A DNA stretch of 49,358 nucleotides from an uncultured Ilumatobacter sp. (lineage in GTDB: Bacteria > Actinomycetota > Acidimicrobiia > Acidimicrobiales > Ilumatobacteraceae): positions 1-49,358 of the forward strand of contig CAJJBX010000026.1 in NCBI GenBank assembly GCA_905182555.1, given 5' to 3'. Made by a program: the position numbers and the translations under genes. Positions 7,013-15,493 of this stretch are shown piece by piece (position 1 is the stretch's first letter; each line of letters begins with the position of its first letter). The notes beneath the pieces are model-generated. The model was not told the DNA's origin. It ran no database searches and saw only the letters and a list, made by a program, of their open reading frames with translations.

Positions 7013-8959
7013 ATGGCACTGGATCGAATTCGGACACCCGCCGATCTGCGGGATCTGTCATACGCCGAAATCGATGGCCTCGCCGACGAGATTCGCGACT
7101 TCATCGTCGGCGCAGTCTCGGAAACAGGTGGCCACCTCGGCTCCAATCTCGGTGTTGTCGAGCTGACATTGGCGCTTCACCGGGTCTTCCAATCACCGAC
7201 CGATGCAATTCTCTGGGATACCGGCCATCAGGCGTACGTCCACAAGATCGTCACAGGCCGCCAGGCACAGTTCGAACAGCTTCGCCAAGGCGGCGGGCTT
7301 TCGGGCTATCCGAGTCGCGAAGAGTCCGAGCACGACTACGTCGAAAATAGCCATGCGTCGACGATCCTTTCTTACGCATATGGCATGGCCGTGGCGCGCG
7401 ATGCCGGCACGAACCCGCATCGCCACATTGTTGCTGTCATCGGCGATGGCTCCATGACCGGCGGCATGGCCTACGAGGCCCTCAACAACATTGGTCACGG
7501 CAACAAGCGCGTCATCATTATCTTGAACGACAACGGCCGCTCGTATGCACCAACGGTGTCCAACCTCTCAGCGAGCACCCAGGGCCACGACGAGCAGTCA
7601 GATCACCCCAGCCAGCCAACGTTCACCGACCGCGTCACCGGCAAGCTCAGCCACGCGTTGACCGACATTCGCCTCAACCCGGTGTACGTCCGTCGCCAAC
7701 GGCGTATCGAAAACTACCTGCAGAGCCTGCCGCTTGTCGGCAATCAGGCCGGAGCCGCCATGGACGCCTTCAAGGCGGGCGTCCGTGAGTTCTTACAGCC
7801 GCCGTCGTTCTTCGAGGCGCTGGGCGTCCGCTATGTCGGTCCGGTCAACGGCCACAACGTCGAAGAGATGGAGCATGCTCTCCTCAACGCGATTGAACTC
7901 AGCGAAGACGGTCCAATCCTCGTCCACATGATGACGCAAAAGGGCCGCGGGTACTCGCCAGCCGAGGACGACAACGAGAAGCATCTCCACGATGCACCGA
8001 TTTTCGATCCTGCCGTCGGCCCGCCAAAGGCTGTCTCGACGGGCTACACCCAGGCATTTGCCGAATCGATCCTCAAAGAGGCCGAAGCTGACAATCGCAT
8101 CGTCGCGATCACTGCAGCGATGCCCGGTCCAACCGGTTTGATCCCGTTCCAAGAACGGTTTCCTGATCGGTTCTTCGACGTTGGCATTGCCGAGCAGCAC
8201 GCAGTCACCGGCGCCGCAGGAATGGCCATGGGCGGGTTGCGCCCCATCGTCGCCATCTACTCGACATTCCTCAACCGGGCCTGGGACCAAGTCGTCTACG
8301 ACGTCGCAATGCACCGCCTCCCCGTCGTGTTCTGCCTCGACCGGGCAGGCATCACCGGCCCTGACGGCGCCAGCCACCATGGCGTCTACGACATGGCGCT
8401 CCTCTCGAAAGTTCCGGGCATACGGGTCTTGGCCCCGTCGAGCGCCCAAGAACTTGCTCAGATGCTGCACGACGCTGTCAGGCTCTCCGATGAGGGCCCT
8501 GTTGTGATTCGCTATGCCCGAGGCGCCGCACGCCAGGTGACCGAGCACGAGGTCGGCTCCGGCCTGCTCGCTCGGTCGGTCGTGGCCCCCGACGACGCTG
8601 ACGTGTGTGTGATCGCTGTGGGCAAGATGCTCGAAACCGCCGAACAGGCTGCGGTACAGCTCGCCGAATCCGGCACGCCGGTCACTGTCTGGGATGCGCG
8701 GTCGTGCGCTCCGCTCGACCCGGCAATGATCGCCGATGCAGCCCGCCACTCACGAGTGCTCACGATCGAAGACGGCATTCGCGCCGGGGGCATCGGCATG
8801 TCGATCGCCGATGAAATCACGTCCATCGATCCATCGACGGTCGTCAAGGTGCTCGGCATCCCCACCAAGTTCATCCCCCACGACCCCAAGTCGGCAAACC
8901 TGCATACCAAGTTCGGCCTCGACGTCGACGGTCTCGTCGCCGCACTGCGCCAAGACTGA
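7013..8959 (+). CDS. dxs: 1-deoxy-D-xylulose-5-phosphate synthase
   Basis: A 648-residue thiamine-diphosphate enzyme condensing pyruvate and glyceraldehyde-3-phosphate, the first step of the MEP isoprenoid pathway. Features in order: the LGVVELTLALH region, DTGHQAYVHKI, the TPP motif GDGSMTGG (144-151) continuing to LNDN (171-174), PVNGHN, the transketolase-type glutamate in DVGIAEQHAV, the DRAGITGPDG motif, and a C-terminal transketolase domain with LTIEDGIRAGGIG. Length and motifs are normal. One oddity is the pair of substitutions giving NDNGRSYAPTVSNLS in place of the usual NDNxMSIxxxVGxLS. The gene is divergent from the SDR gene with a 94-base spacer. Confidence 0.96.
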   Translation: MALDRIRTPADLRDLSYAEIDGLADEIRDFIVGAVSETGGHLGSNLGVVELTLALHRVFQSPTDAILWDTGHQAYVHKIVTGRQAQFEQLRQGGGLSGYPSREESEHDYVENSHASTILSYAYGMAVARDAGTNPHRHIVAVIGDGSMTGGMAYEALNNIGHGNKRVIIILNDNGRSYAPTVSNLSASTQGHDEQSDHPSQPTFTDRVTGKLSHALTDIRLNPVYVRRQRRIENYLQSLPLVGNQAGAAMDAFKAGVREFLQPPSFFEALGVRYVGPVNGHNVEEMEHALLNAIELSEDGPILVHMMTQKGRGYSPAEDDNEKHLHDAPIFDPAVGPPKAVSTGYTQAFAESILKEAEADNRIVAITAAMPGPTGLIPFQERFPDRFFDVGIAEQHAVTGAAGMAMGGLRPIVAIYSTFLNRAWDQVVYDVAMHRLPVVFCLDRAGITGPDGASHHGVYDMALLSKVPGIRVLAPSSAQELAQMLHDAVRLSDEGPVVIRYARGAARQVTEHEVGSGLLARSVVAPDDADVCVIAVGKMLETAEQAAVQLAESGTPVTVWDARSCAPLDPAMIADAARHSRVLTIEDGIRAGGIGMSIADEITSIDPSTVVKVLGIPTKFIPHDPKSANLHTKFGLDVDGLVAALRQD

Positions 8960-9026
8960 CTCACCCCTACGTCCGACCACACTCTGACGGCCACGTGGAG
9001 GTCGCCATGGGCCGTAGCATTGCGTC

Positions 9027-10160
9027 ATGAACTGGTTGGCTTCTGACACATGTGAAATAGATGATTTCATCGCGCTCGTCGAGCAATCTGCCGACCTCAC
9101 CGACTACCCGCACGCTGCGACAATCGAGCGCGGCACTGTCGTGTACGACAGTGCCGCCCTGCGCGCTGCAACGGTCTCGCCGGGCGGCCGACGCGCCGTC
9201 ATGAGCGAGCTGGCCAGCGCTCTGCTCAACGGGCCCGGAATTGTGGTGTTCCGCGGAGCCTTCGAACAGCCCGTCGTCGATGCCGCATCGGCCGCGTTTT
9301 TTGAACTGATTGCAAAAGAAAAGACCAACGCCATTGGCGGCGGCGACCACTTCGCCAAGGCGGGGGCCAATGATCGAGTCTGGAATGCGCTCGAGAAACT
9401 GGCGCTACACAACCCGCAGGTGTTCGTCGACTACTACAGCAACGATCTCGTCGACCTGATCAGCACTGCCTGGTTGGGGCCCGCCTATCAGGTCACCTCG
9501 CAGGTCAACGTGGTCAACCCTGGTGGCGCAGCGCAAGAACCGCACCGCGACTATCACCTCGGCTTCATGACCAACGAGGAAGCTGCGAGCTTCCCCGCGC
9601 ATGTGCACCGTCTCTCCCCCATGATGACGCTGCAAGGCGCAGTGGCGCACTGCGATATGCCACTCGAAACCGGGCCGACGATGTACCTGCCGCACTCGCA
9701 GAAGTACGAAGCCGGTTACCTCGCCTGGCGTCGCGACGATTTCAAGGCGTACTTCGCCGACCACCACGTGCAGCTCTCACTCCAGCTCGGCGACGCAGTG
9801 TTCTTCAACCCGGCGCTTTTTCACGGCGCCGGCACCAACGTCACGTCCGACGTCTATCGCATCGCCAACCTGCTGCAAGTTGGCACAGCGATGGGCCGCA
9901 CACTCGAAGCGGTTGATCGTGGAGCGATGCTCGATGCGCTCTACCCCGTCTTGCTCGACCGTGTCGTGGAAGGCGGCGACCGAGCACTCGTCGACTGCGC
10001 TGTCGCCGCTGCTGCCGAGGGCTACGCGGATATCACCCGGAGCCTACTCCAGGAGGCGGGGCTCACCCCGCCGTCTGACGCCGATCGAGTTCGCAAAGCA
10101 CTCGATGCCGGCACGTCGGCTGCAGAATTCGCCGCCGTGCTTGCAGCCCGGCGTTCGTGA
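9027..10160 (+). CDS. Phytanoyl-CoA dioxygenase (PhyH) family enzyme
   Basis: A 377-residue predicted Fe(II)/2-oxoglutarate-dependent oxygenase. The 2-His-1-carboxylate facial triad is visible as HRDYHLGF (HxD) and the distal histidine in FFNPALFHGAGTN. The middle segment LETGPTMYLPHSQKYE is typical of bacterial PhyH proteins, and an arginine shortly after the distal histidine (VYRIANLLQ) may bind 2-oxoglutarate. The substrate is unknown; family members hydroxylate acyl-CoAs, ectoine and many natural products. It follows dxs by 67 bases and could share its transcript. Its stop overlaps the GTG start of a decayed acetyltransferase gene. Confidence 0.85.
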   Translation: MNWLASDTCEIDDFIALVEQSADLTDYPHAATIERGTVVYDSAALRAATVSPGGRRAVMSELASALLNGPGIVVFRGAFEQPVVDAASAAFFELIAKEKTNAIGGGDHFAKAGANDRVWNALEKLALHNPQVFVDYYSNDLVDLISTAWLGPAYQVTSQVNVVNPGGAAQEPHRDYHLGFMTNEEAASFPAHVHRLSPMMTLQGAVAHCDMPLETGPTMYLPHSQKYEAGYLAWRRDDFKAYFADHHVQLSLQLGDAVFFNPALFHGAGTNVTSDVYRIANLLQVGTAMGRTLEAVDRGAMLDALYPVLLDRVVEGGDRALVDCAVAAAAEGYADITRSLLQEAGLTPPSDADRVRKALDAGTSAAEFAAVLAARRS

Positions 10161-10431
10161 CATTTGGGCCAATCCGCACCGAACGACTCCTCCTGGGACC
10201 TGTGGGGCGCACCTCACGTGGGACGGCCGCTCGGGCGGAGATTGGTCACTCGCTCGCGCCTGCTGTGTGGGGGCCAGGGCACGCCACCAACACGGTCGCA
10301 GCGGTCTGTGCCCGCCTGCTCGAGGATGCGAAAACCACTCGCCTGAACGGCGTGGCGTCGCCTCTTGCGTGCTTGATCTGATCGTCGAGCACTTCCCCAA
10401 GGCCGACTCTGACGCACTCGACGTCAGTTAG
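10157..10431 (+). pseudogene. Decayed GNAT-family N-acetyltransferase
   Basis: A GTG overlapping the PhyH stop (GTGA) begins a frame reading FGPIRTERLLLGPV, the classic first strand of RimJ/RimL-type GNATs. About 15 residues later it jumps to EIGHSLAPAVWGPGHATNTVAAVCARLLED, which is the acetyl-CoA-binding motif A region (usually IGYxLxPxxWGxGYATEA). In intact relatives these parts are 70-80 residues apart, so roughly 180 bases have been lost. Downstream the frame is degenerate, ending at a TGA at about 10379-10381, while another frame continues with DLIVEHFPKADSDALDVS to a TAG at 10429-10431. An internal deletion plus frameshift best explains this. Confidence 0.65.
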
Positions 10432-10571
10432 CTGCCGGGCCGGGGCTCACCCGGGCCGCTGTCTCTGGGCTATGGATTCTCGACGGCGACACAGAAGCAC
10501 GGCTTGCGTTGCCCTCAATGGCAAACGCCACATCACTGAACACTGCCCAGTCACCAACTACTGTCATCGCA

Positions 10572-11205
10572 ATGCGTCGAATCGTCCTACTGATTTCCGC
10601 AGTCAGCCTCGCAGCCGCCAGCTGCACCAGCGCACCGGAATCGACGGTCGAGGCCCGCTCCACTGTCGCCACGATTGCGAACGTCGGTGAGATTGCAAAT
10701 TCCGAGAACAACGAAACAGCTCCGGAACCACAACCGGCATCCGCTGCTCCCAGCACCGCTAACCGTCGCGCCAACCGCGCCACCAACCGTCGCGCCAACC
10801 GCGCCACCAACCGTCGCGCCAACCGCGCCACCAACCGTTGCGCCAAACCCGACGCAGCCTGCGACGACCAGCGTCGAGCCAGTAGGCGACGGCCCTGTGC
10901 TCACCAGCCCTCCGCAAACAGCAGGCGACAACGGCGCACTGGTTCCGGTGTTCTTCGGCTTCAGCGCTACAGCAACAACCGGGTGCGCCAACGCCGACCC
11001 GGGCACCGTCGAGTTGAAGTGGGAAGTGATCGGCACCGAGTCGGTCTCCATCGCTATTGGCACCGACACACAGGTCTTCCGTACGGGCGAGCCGCCCGCC
11101 GGCTCGCTCGATGTGCCACTCGACTGTGCAGCCAGCAGCACGTACTTCGTGATCGCGACGAACCCGGGCGGGCGTACCGTGCGTTCGGCCACCGTGGCAC
11201 CCTGA
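10572..11205 (+). CDS. Secreted lipoprotein with Pro-Thr-Ala repeat linker (frameshifted)
   Basis: From ATG 10572 the protein starts with a lipoprotein signal (MRRIVLLISAVSLAAASC), the lipobox cysteine being residue 18. A low-complexity linker follows; near 10757-10762 the reading must move by one base to continue as TVAPTAPP repeated, coded by a 24-base tandem repeat. The C-terminal domain of about 90 residues (FFGFSATATTGC, GTVELKWEVIGTESVSIAIG, CAASSTYFVIATNPGG) looks like a small immunoglobulin-like beta sandwich with paired cysteines. About 210 residues in total if the frame is restored. It is probably displayed on the cell surface with the repeat as stalk; no enzymatic motif is seen. 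The gene is convergent with the aldolase gene, whose stop lies 3 bases away. Confidence 0.65.
10762..10845. repeat. 24-base tandem repeat, three and a half copies
   Basis: The unit ACCGTCGCGCCAACCGCGCCACCA is repeated at 10762, 10786 and 10810, with a partial diverged copy from 10834. It encodes an eight-residue TVAPTAPP period in the lipoprotein linker. Since 24 is a multiple of 3, copy number would change stalk length without breaking the frame. Confidence 0.9.
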
Positions 11206-11208
11206 CGT

Positions 11209-12039
11209 TCAGCGCTCGTTGATCGCAACCAGCCGTTCGAAACGCGGACGGACCACGTCGATAATTATCCTTGACCGCTCCTCAGCCGGGGCCTTCACCG
11301 CTTCGCCCCAGAGCGCCCGGCCCACCATGAAGCCAGAGCAACCGGCGTCCGATGCCACCGTGAACTGATCGGCAAAATCGTCGAAGGTTCCTCCCCCTGA
11401 CAGCATTGCCCAGGGAATTCCGCCAGCGATATCGGTGACCTCTGCACATGCCTCGGGCGACCCTGGGTATGGCAGTTTGAGCAGATCAGGGCCGAGTGCA
11501 GCAAAGCGTCGGGCAGTTTCGACGACGACGCGATGACGATCCGCAGGCGAGTCAAGGTCATAAAACAGCGGTTCCATTGCCAGCGGTAGCCCAACTTTCC
11601 GACAATCGGCGAGGACGCCCGCAGCCATTGCTTCCTGCGCTCGGGCAAGCGGTCGATCGGGATGGTACGACTGCAGGAGCTTCGCCGACGCCGCACCGGA
11701 CGCTGCGGCCTGATTGATTGACCAGCCATCGAGGATCGTTGTCACCCCGGCGCCCGGATCGTCAAGGTAGCCCTGGGACTCGAGTGCTGCCAGGAAGCCG
11801 ACGCCGTCGGGCAGCGCGCCCGCGTCGACAACCTGCGGTATTGAGTACTCCGGTTCGAGCATCACGCCAGTCGCGAGGTCGGCAATCGTGCTCACCAGTT
11901 CGATCTTCAGCGCAGTAATCTCGGCGGCAGCCAGCGACTCCGGGTTGTCCGGGCGCAGAAAGTAACGGAGTGAGTCGCGATGGTCGATCGCGAGGATCGA
12001 AAACTTCCCATCGGGATTCGAGAGATCAATCAACGCCAC
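11209..12039 (-). CDS. Class I aldolase, LacD/tagatose-1,6-bisphosphate aldolase-like
   Basis: A 276-residue (beta/alpha)8 aldolase. The N-terminus FSILAIDHRDSLRYFLRP matches the LacD-type AIDQRGxLRxxL opening; AKLLQSYHP, LPLAMEPLFYDLD and the lysine in DLLKLPYPG (probable Schiff-base residue) are in family positions, and PWAMLSGGGTFDDF plus GFMVGRALWGEAV form the phosphate-binding loops. As the last gene of the inositol operon (2 bases after iolB), its likely task is cleaving 2-deoxy-5-keto-D-gluconate-6-phosphate to dihydroxyacetone phosphate and malonate semialdehyde, the step done by IolJ elsewhere. The reaction is inferred from context; a second barrel protein in the operon competes for this role. 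Confidence 0.82.
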   Translation of the reverse strand: MALIDLSNPDGKFSILAIDHRDSLRYFLRPDNPESLAAAEITALKIELVSTIADLATGVMLEPEYSIPQVVDAGALPDGVGFLAALESQGYLDDPGAGVTTILDGWSINQAAASGAASAKLLQSYHPDRPLARAQEAMAAGVLADCRKVGLPLAMEPLFYDLDSPADRHRVVVETARRFAALGPDLLKLPYPGSPEACAEVTDIAGGIPWAMLSGGGTFDDFADQFTVASDAGCSGFMVGRALWGEAVKAPAEERSRIIIDVVRPRFERLVAINER

Positions 12040-12041
12040 GA

Positions 12042-12992
12042 TCAGTCCGCAACTGCTGGGCCAGCAGAATCAGGAGGTCGAACGACGGGGAGCTCCCATG
12101 CCTCGTGGTCCCAGTCGTCCTGGATCCACGTGTGCGCTTCATCGAAGCACGGCGGTGTTGTGCGTTCGTCGTCGTACAGCTCTCCGGCAAGATAGTTGAG
12201 GAACATCATGTGCGAACTCGGGCAGGCGACCGACGAGTGATAGCCCTTCGTAACGAGCACGGCCTCACCGTTGCGGGCGGTGAACAACTCGTCGAAGTTC
12301 TCCTCATCGGTCCAGTTCCGCTGCATCACGAAGCCGTTGTCCGGTTGAGTTCGGAAGTAGTACACCTCTTCGAGATATGGCGAGCCGTCGCGACCGTCAT
12401 GGCGGTGCGGTGCCCAGCCAGACCATGTTCCACGAGGGACATACACCTCATACAGGATGAGCCGTTCAGCCTGGATTGGTGGAGCCAACACATGGTTGAC
12501 GTGGCGGTACGCAGCGCCACCACCGCGCAACTCCTGCTTCATCTCACTCGGCTCGATCAGCCGAGTTGGATACTTGCCAACTGCTTCGGCGGATCCAATC
12601 GAGAACTCAAACCCGCCGACGGCGGCGACGACTTCGATCGCCTCGCCAGGCGTCACGTAAACGATGTGCGGCATTTCCTCGAACACCGACGTCCGACTGA
12701 TGTGAAACGTCTGGCCGCCGGCTCGCACGGTTCCAGCGCCACGCAGCGGAACGATCGCTGTCTCTTGGCCGTCACGCTGGTCGGTGTGTGTGTCGCCAGC
12801 ATCGAGCTCGACGACAGCGAAGCTGAGGAAGTCCCAACCAGAGTTCTCCGGTGTGATATCGATCCGCACCGTGCCGTCGAGGTTGCGCGACCGGTGATGG
12901 CTCGTGTCGGTCTCACGCATCGGGCCAACTGGATGGGCGTGACGAAGCGGCTGACCCGAGTGAGACAGCTGTTCGGAATCGAATTCGGTCAT
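12042..12992 (-). CDS. iolB: 5-deoxy-glucuronate isomerase IolB
   Basis: A 316-residue double-cupin isomerase converting 5-deoxy-D-glucuronate to 2-deoxy-5-keto-D-gluconate, the step after IolD. Family landmarks are the early GWDFLSFAVVELDAGD, SVFEEMPHIVYVTPG, YRHVNHVL, WSGWAPHRHDG with clustered histidines for metal binding, SPYLEEVYYFR and the GYHSSVACPSSHMMFLN segment near the C-terminus. Length is slightly above the usual 270-300 residues owing to tails. Its start overlaps the iolG stop by 4 bases and it is followed after 2 bases by the LacD-like aldolase, so the three are translated together. Confidence 0.95.
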   Translation of the reverse strand: MTEFDSEQLSHSGQPLRHAHPVGPMRETDTSHHRSRNLDGTVRIDITPENSGWDFLSFAVVELDAGDTHTDQRDGQETAIVPLRGAGTVRAGGQTFHISRTSVFEEMPHIVYVTPGEAIEVVAAVGGFEFSIGSAEAVGKYPTRLIEPSEMKQELRGGGAAYRHVNHVLAPPIQAERLILYEVYVPRGTWSGWAPHRHDGRDGSPYLEEVYYFRTQPDNGFVMQRNWTDEENFDELFTARNGEAVLVTKGYHSSVACPSSHMMFLNYLAGELYDDERTTPPCFDEAHTWIQDDWDHEAWELPVVRPPDSAGPAVAD

Positions 12993-14020
12993 GACTGGTT
13001 CTCCTGTGCGTCAATCTCGTCAATCGCGACGGGACGGTTTTCCTGCATCGAACGCAGGGCTGCCTTGCCGATGACCAGTGGTGCTCGGCCGTCGGCACCC
13101 GACGCCGGGCTCTGGGCGCCGGAGCCGGCAGCCACGTACGCCATGAACGCGTCCCACTGGTCGAGGTAGCTACGGGCATAACGCTCGAGAAAGAAGTTCT
13201 GCAGCGGCGGCTGCCGGAACCCCTGATCGGTGGCAAGAACCGCGTTGAAGTCGTGGTGGTTGTTCGACGCAGCCTTGCCGTTGCTGCCAAAGGCTTCGAC
13301 CCGTTGGTCGTAGCCGTACGCGGCGCGGCGGCTGTTGTCAATCGTTGTCAACACCCCGTTGGCGTGCGTCAACAGAACGACGGCGGTGTCCACGTCACCC
13401 GCCTCGCCGATCGCAGGGTCGACCCTGACAGCGCCCTTCGCATACACCTCAACCACGTCACTCCCGGTGACATAGCGAGCCATATCGAAGTCGTGGATTG
13501 TCATGTCGTTGAAGATGCCGCCCGAGACTTTGATGTACTCGATTGGTGGCGGGCCCGGGTCTCGGCTGATGATGTTGACGAGATGTACATCTCCGACCGC
13601 GCCGTGTTTGACAGCATCGGCCACGGCCTTATGGCTTGGGTCAAAGCGCCGGTTGAAACCAATCTGTAGTGGCACACGCGCAGCTGCCACCGCAGCCAGG
13701 CCTCGGTCCACTTCGGCGATGTCCAGCGAGATCGGCTTTTCGCAAAAGATAGCCTTGCCAGCTTCGGCAGCCGCGACCATTGCGTCCACGTGCGTGTCGG
13801 TACTCGTGCAGATCGCAACGGCATCGACATCGTCAGCGGTGACTGCATCAGCGAGCGACGTCGCGACGCGCGCACCGATATCCGCGCCGACCGCCTGCGC
13901 CGCTGCATCAACAACGTCGAACACGACACTCACCGATGCGCCAGGCACCTGGCGAGCCAGCATCTCAGCGTGCATTTTGCCAATCCGCCCGCACCCGAGC
14001 ACCGCAAATCTTGTTGTCAT
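12989..14020 (-). CDS. iolG: Inositol 2-dehydrogenase IolG
   Basis: A 343-residue Gfo/Idh/MocA dehydrogenase oxidising myo-inositol to 2-keto-myo-inositol with NAD+. The Rossmann motif GCGRIGKMHAE lies at the N-terminus. CTSTDTHVD and the EKPISLD motif (with the lysine that helps catalysis) follow, then GFNRRFDPSHKA, and a C-terminal domain with GGIFNDMTIHDFDMARY, whose aspartate and histidine fit the catalytic D-x3-H arrangement of inositol dehydrogenases. It lies 8 bases downstream of the desaturase-Rieske fusion and overlaps iolB. Of the three Gfo/Idh/MocA proteins in the window, this one looks most like true IolG. Confidence 0.92.
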   Translation of the reverse strand: MTTRFAVLGCGRIGKMHAEMLARQVPGASVSVVFDVVDAAAQAVGADIGARVATSLADAVTADDVDAVAICTSTDTHVDAMVAAAEAGKAIFCEKPISLDIAEVDRGLAAVAAARVPLQIGFNRRFDPSHKAVADAVKHGAVGDVHLVNIISRDPGPPPIEYIKVSGGIFNDMTIHDFDMARYVTGSDVVEVYAKGAVRVDPAIGEAGDVDTAVVLLTHANGVLTTIDNSRRAAYGYDQRVEAFGSNGKAASNNHHDFNAVLATDQGFRQPPLQNFFLERYARSYLDQWDAFMAYVAAGSGAQSPASGADGRAPLVIGKAALRSMQENRPVAIDEIDAQENQS

Positions 14021-14028
14021 GTCATGTC

Positions 14029-15456
14029 TCAGTTCGTGGGTCGGTCTGCAGGAGGTTGGATGATGATGTGGCCACCCGCGGTGTCAGCCGCGTGCACAGC
14101 GATCGGTTCCTTGACCGGCTTGCGGCAAGGTGCACCTGTGGCAAGGTCGAACCGACCGTTGTGCTTCGGGCATTCGATCTGTGGTCCGTCGGGCCCATCG
14201 ACGACGGTTCCACCAGAAAGGTGCACTTGTCCATGAGTACAAGTGCCGTCAACGACGCACACCGTGCCATCGTCGGTGCGCGCCACGGCAAAGGTCCGGT
14301 CACGCACGTCGACACGAGTAATCGATCCGATCGCGATCTGTTCGACTGGGCCGAGGTCGAACGATCCATCAGGGCGGATGAAGCCGATTGAACCAGCCTC
14401 AGGCGGAGCGGTTGGCATATCGGGGATGAGGCGGGTCTCGAGTTCGTGATTTGGGTCGTTGCGCTGCCGCTTCAGTTCCCCGATGATCTCGCGATACGCG
14501 TGAAGACAGTTTGGGCTCGGCTCCGGCAGCGCGTGCTTGATCTCAGCATGCAGCGCAGGCAAGCGGTAGTACGGAACTGTCGGGAAGATGTGGTGCTCGA
14601 CGTGGTAGTTCATGTTGAGATAGAGGAACCTGAATACGGGGTTCATGTACACCGTTCGGCTGTTGGCCCGGTGGTCGAGCACATCTTCCTGCAATCCCAG
14701 ATGCTGTGTTGTCCCGAAGAAGAGAACGAGCCAGGCCCCGTAGATCGTGGGCGCTCCGACCAACAAAATCGGCAACCAGCTTTGTGTCGCTACCGCCAGC
14801 CCGATGACTGCTGCATGAACGACCACGCTGAACCGGGCTTCCCACACCACCTTGCCACGTTCGTTCGCTGGAACGAGTTCGAGGGCAACCGGATCGATCT
14901 TGCCGAAGGCGTGCCGGATAATTCGCCAGAACATGACCGGCTGGTTCCGGAGGCCGCTGTAGTTCTGCGCAAGGCGCAAGAGCGACGGTGGCCGAGCGAG
15001 CTGAATTTCCGGATCACGACCGACGATGATCGTGTCGCTGTGATGACGGAAATGGGACCATCGCCAGAGCGTCGGCCCACGCCACAGCATCAACGATGCA
15101 AGCTGGTACATCGCGTCGTTGACTCGCTCGTTCGAGCATGCCGTTCCATGCCCGAACTCGTGCCACCGGGCGTCTGCTGCACCAAACAACGCGCCGTAAA
15201 CGACAAACAGGGGAATCGACCAGTAGCTCGGGAACAGCACTGCTGCAGCAACACCGACGCCAGCCAATAAGGCGAGCCACAACACCGCATCCGCAATCGC
15301 CCGCCGGTTGGTCCGCTCCGTGAGCTCGCGCATTCGACCAGGGTCGACATACGGGCGAAACCACTCGGCATCGACGAGCCCGACTTCGGCCGCGCTCTGC
15401 GCCTCCGGGCCGACGACCGAATAGTCGCGTGTGGTTCGGTCGAGCGTGTCAGTCAT
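14029..15456 (-). CDS. MocD-MocE-like fusion: membrane di-iron hydroxylase with C-terminal Rieske [2Fe-2S] domain
   Basis: A 475-residue protein from ATG 15454-15456; an upstream extension of the frame overlaps iolD and lacks domain character. Residues about 55-95 and 208-255 are membrane segments. The fatty-acid-desaturase-type histidine boxes are HEFGH (99-103), HFRHH (135-139) and HVEHH (285-289). After a linker, residues about 360-470 form a Rieske ferredoxin domain with CTH (406-408) and CPKH (429-432) as cluster ligands. In rhizobia, MocD (desaturase-like) and MocE (Rieske ferredoxin) are separate and, with reductase MocF, act in rhizopine (3-O-methyl-scyllo-inosamine) breakdown. Inside the inositol operon, oxidative removal of an O-methyl group from a methylated cyclitol is the best hypothesis. 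No reductase gene is seen nearby. True lipid desaturation is the alternative. Confidence 0.85.
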   Translation of the reverse strand: MTDTLDRTTRDYSVVGPEAQSAAEVGLVDAEWFRPYVDPGRMRELTERTNRRAIADAVLWLALLAGVGVAAAVLFPSYWSIPLFVVYGALFGAADARWHEFGHGTACSNERVNDAMYQLASLMLWRGPTLWRWSHFRHHSDTIIVGRDPEIQLARPPSLLRLAQNYSGLRNQPVMFWRIIRHAFGKIDPVALELVPANERGKVVWEARFSVVVHAAVIGLAVATQSWLPILLVGAPTIYGAWLVLFFGTTQHLGLQEDVLDHRANSRTVYMNPVFRFLYLNMNYHVEHHIFPTVPYYRLPALHAEIKHALPEPSPNCLHAYREIIGELKRQRNDPNHELETRLIPDMPTAPPEAGSIGFIRPDGSFDLGPVEQIAIGSITRVDVRDRTFAVARTDDGTVCVVDGTCTHGQVHLSGGTVVDGPDGPQIECPKHNGRFDLATGAPCRKPVKEPIAVHAADTAGGHIIIQPPADRPTN

Positions 15457-15493
15457 GATTTGAGTGTCGTCGCTGCAGCGTGCGGGACGCCAG

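Noticed and set aside
7793..8749. 318-residue minus-strand frame inside dxs
   Set aside because: Antisense shadow of dxs; GC-rich third positions keep it open.
9027..10160. PhyH-type dioxygenase as a member of the cyclitol pathway
   Set aside because: It is on the opposite strand, outside the operon, follows dxs and has no operator-like motif before it.
14029..15456. Plain membrane fatty acid desaturase
   Set aside because: Not excluded, but the attached Rieske domain and the position between iolD and iolG favour a MocDE-type role.
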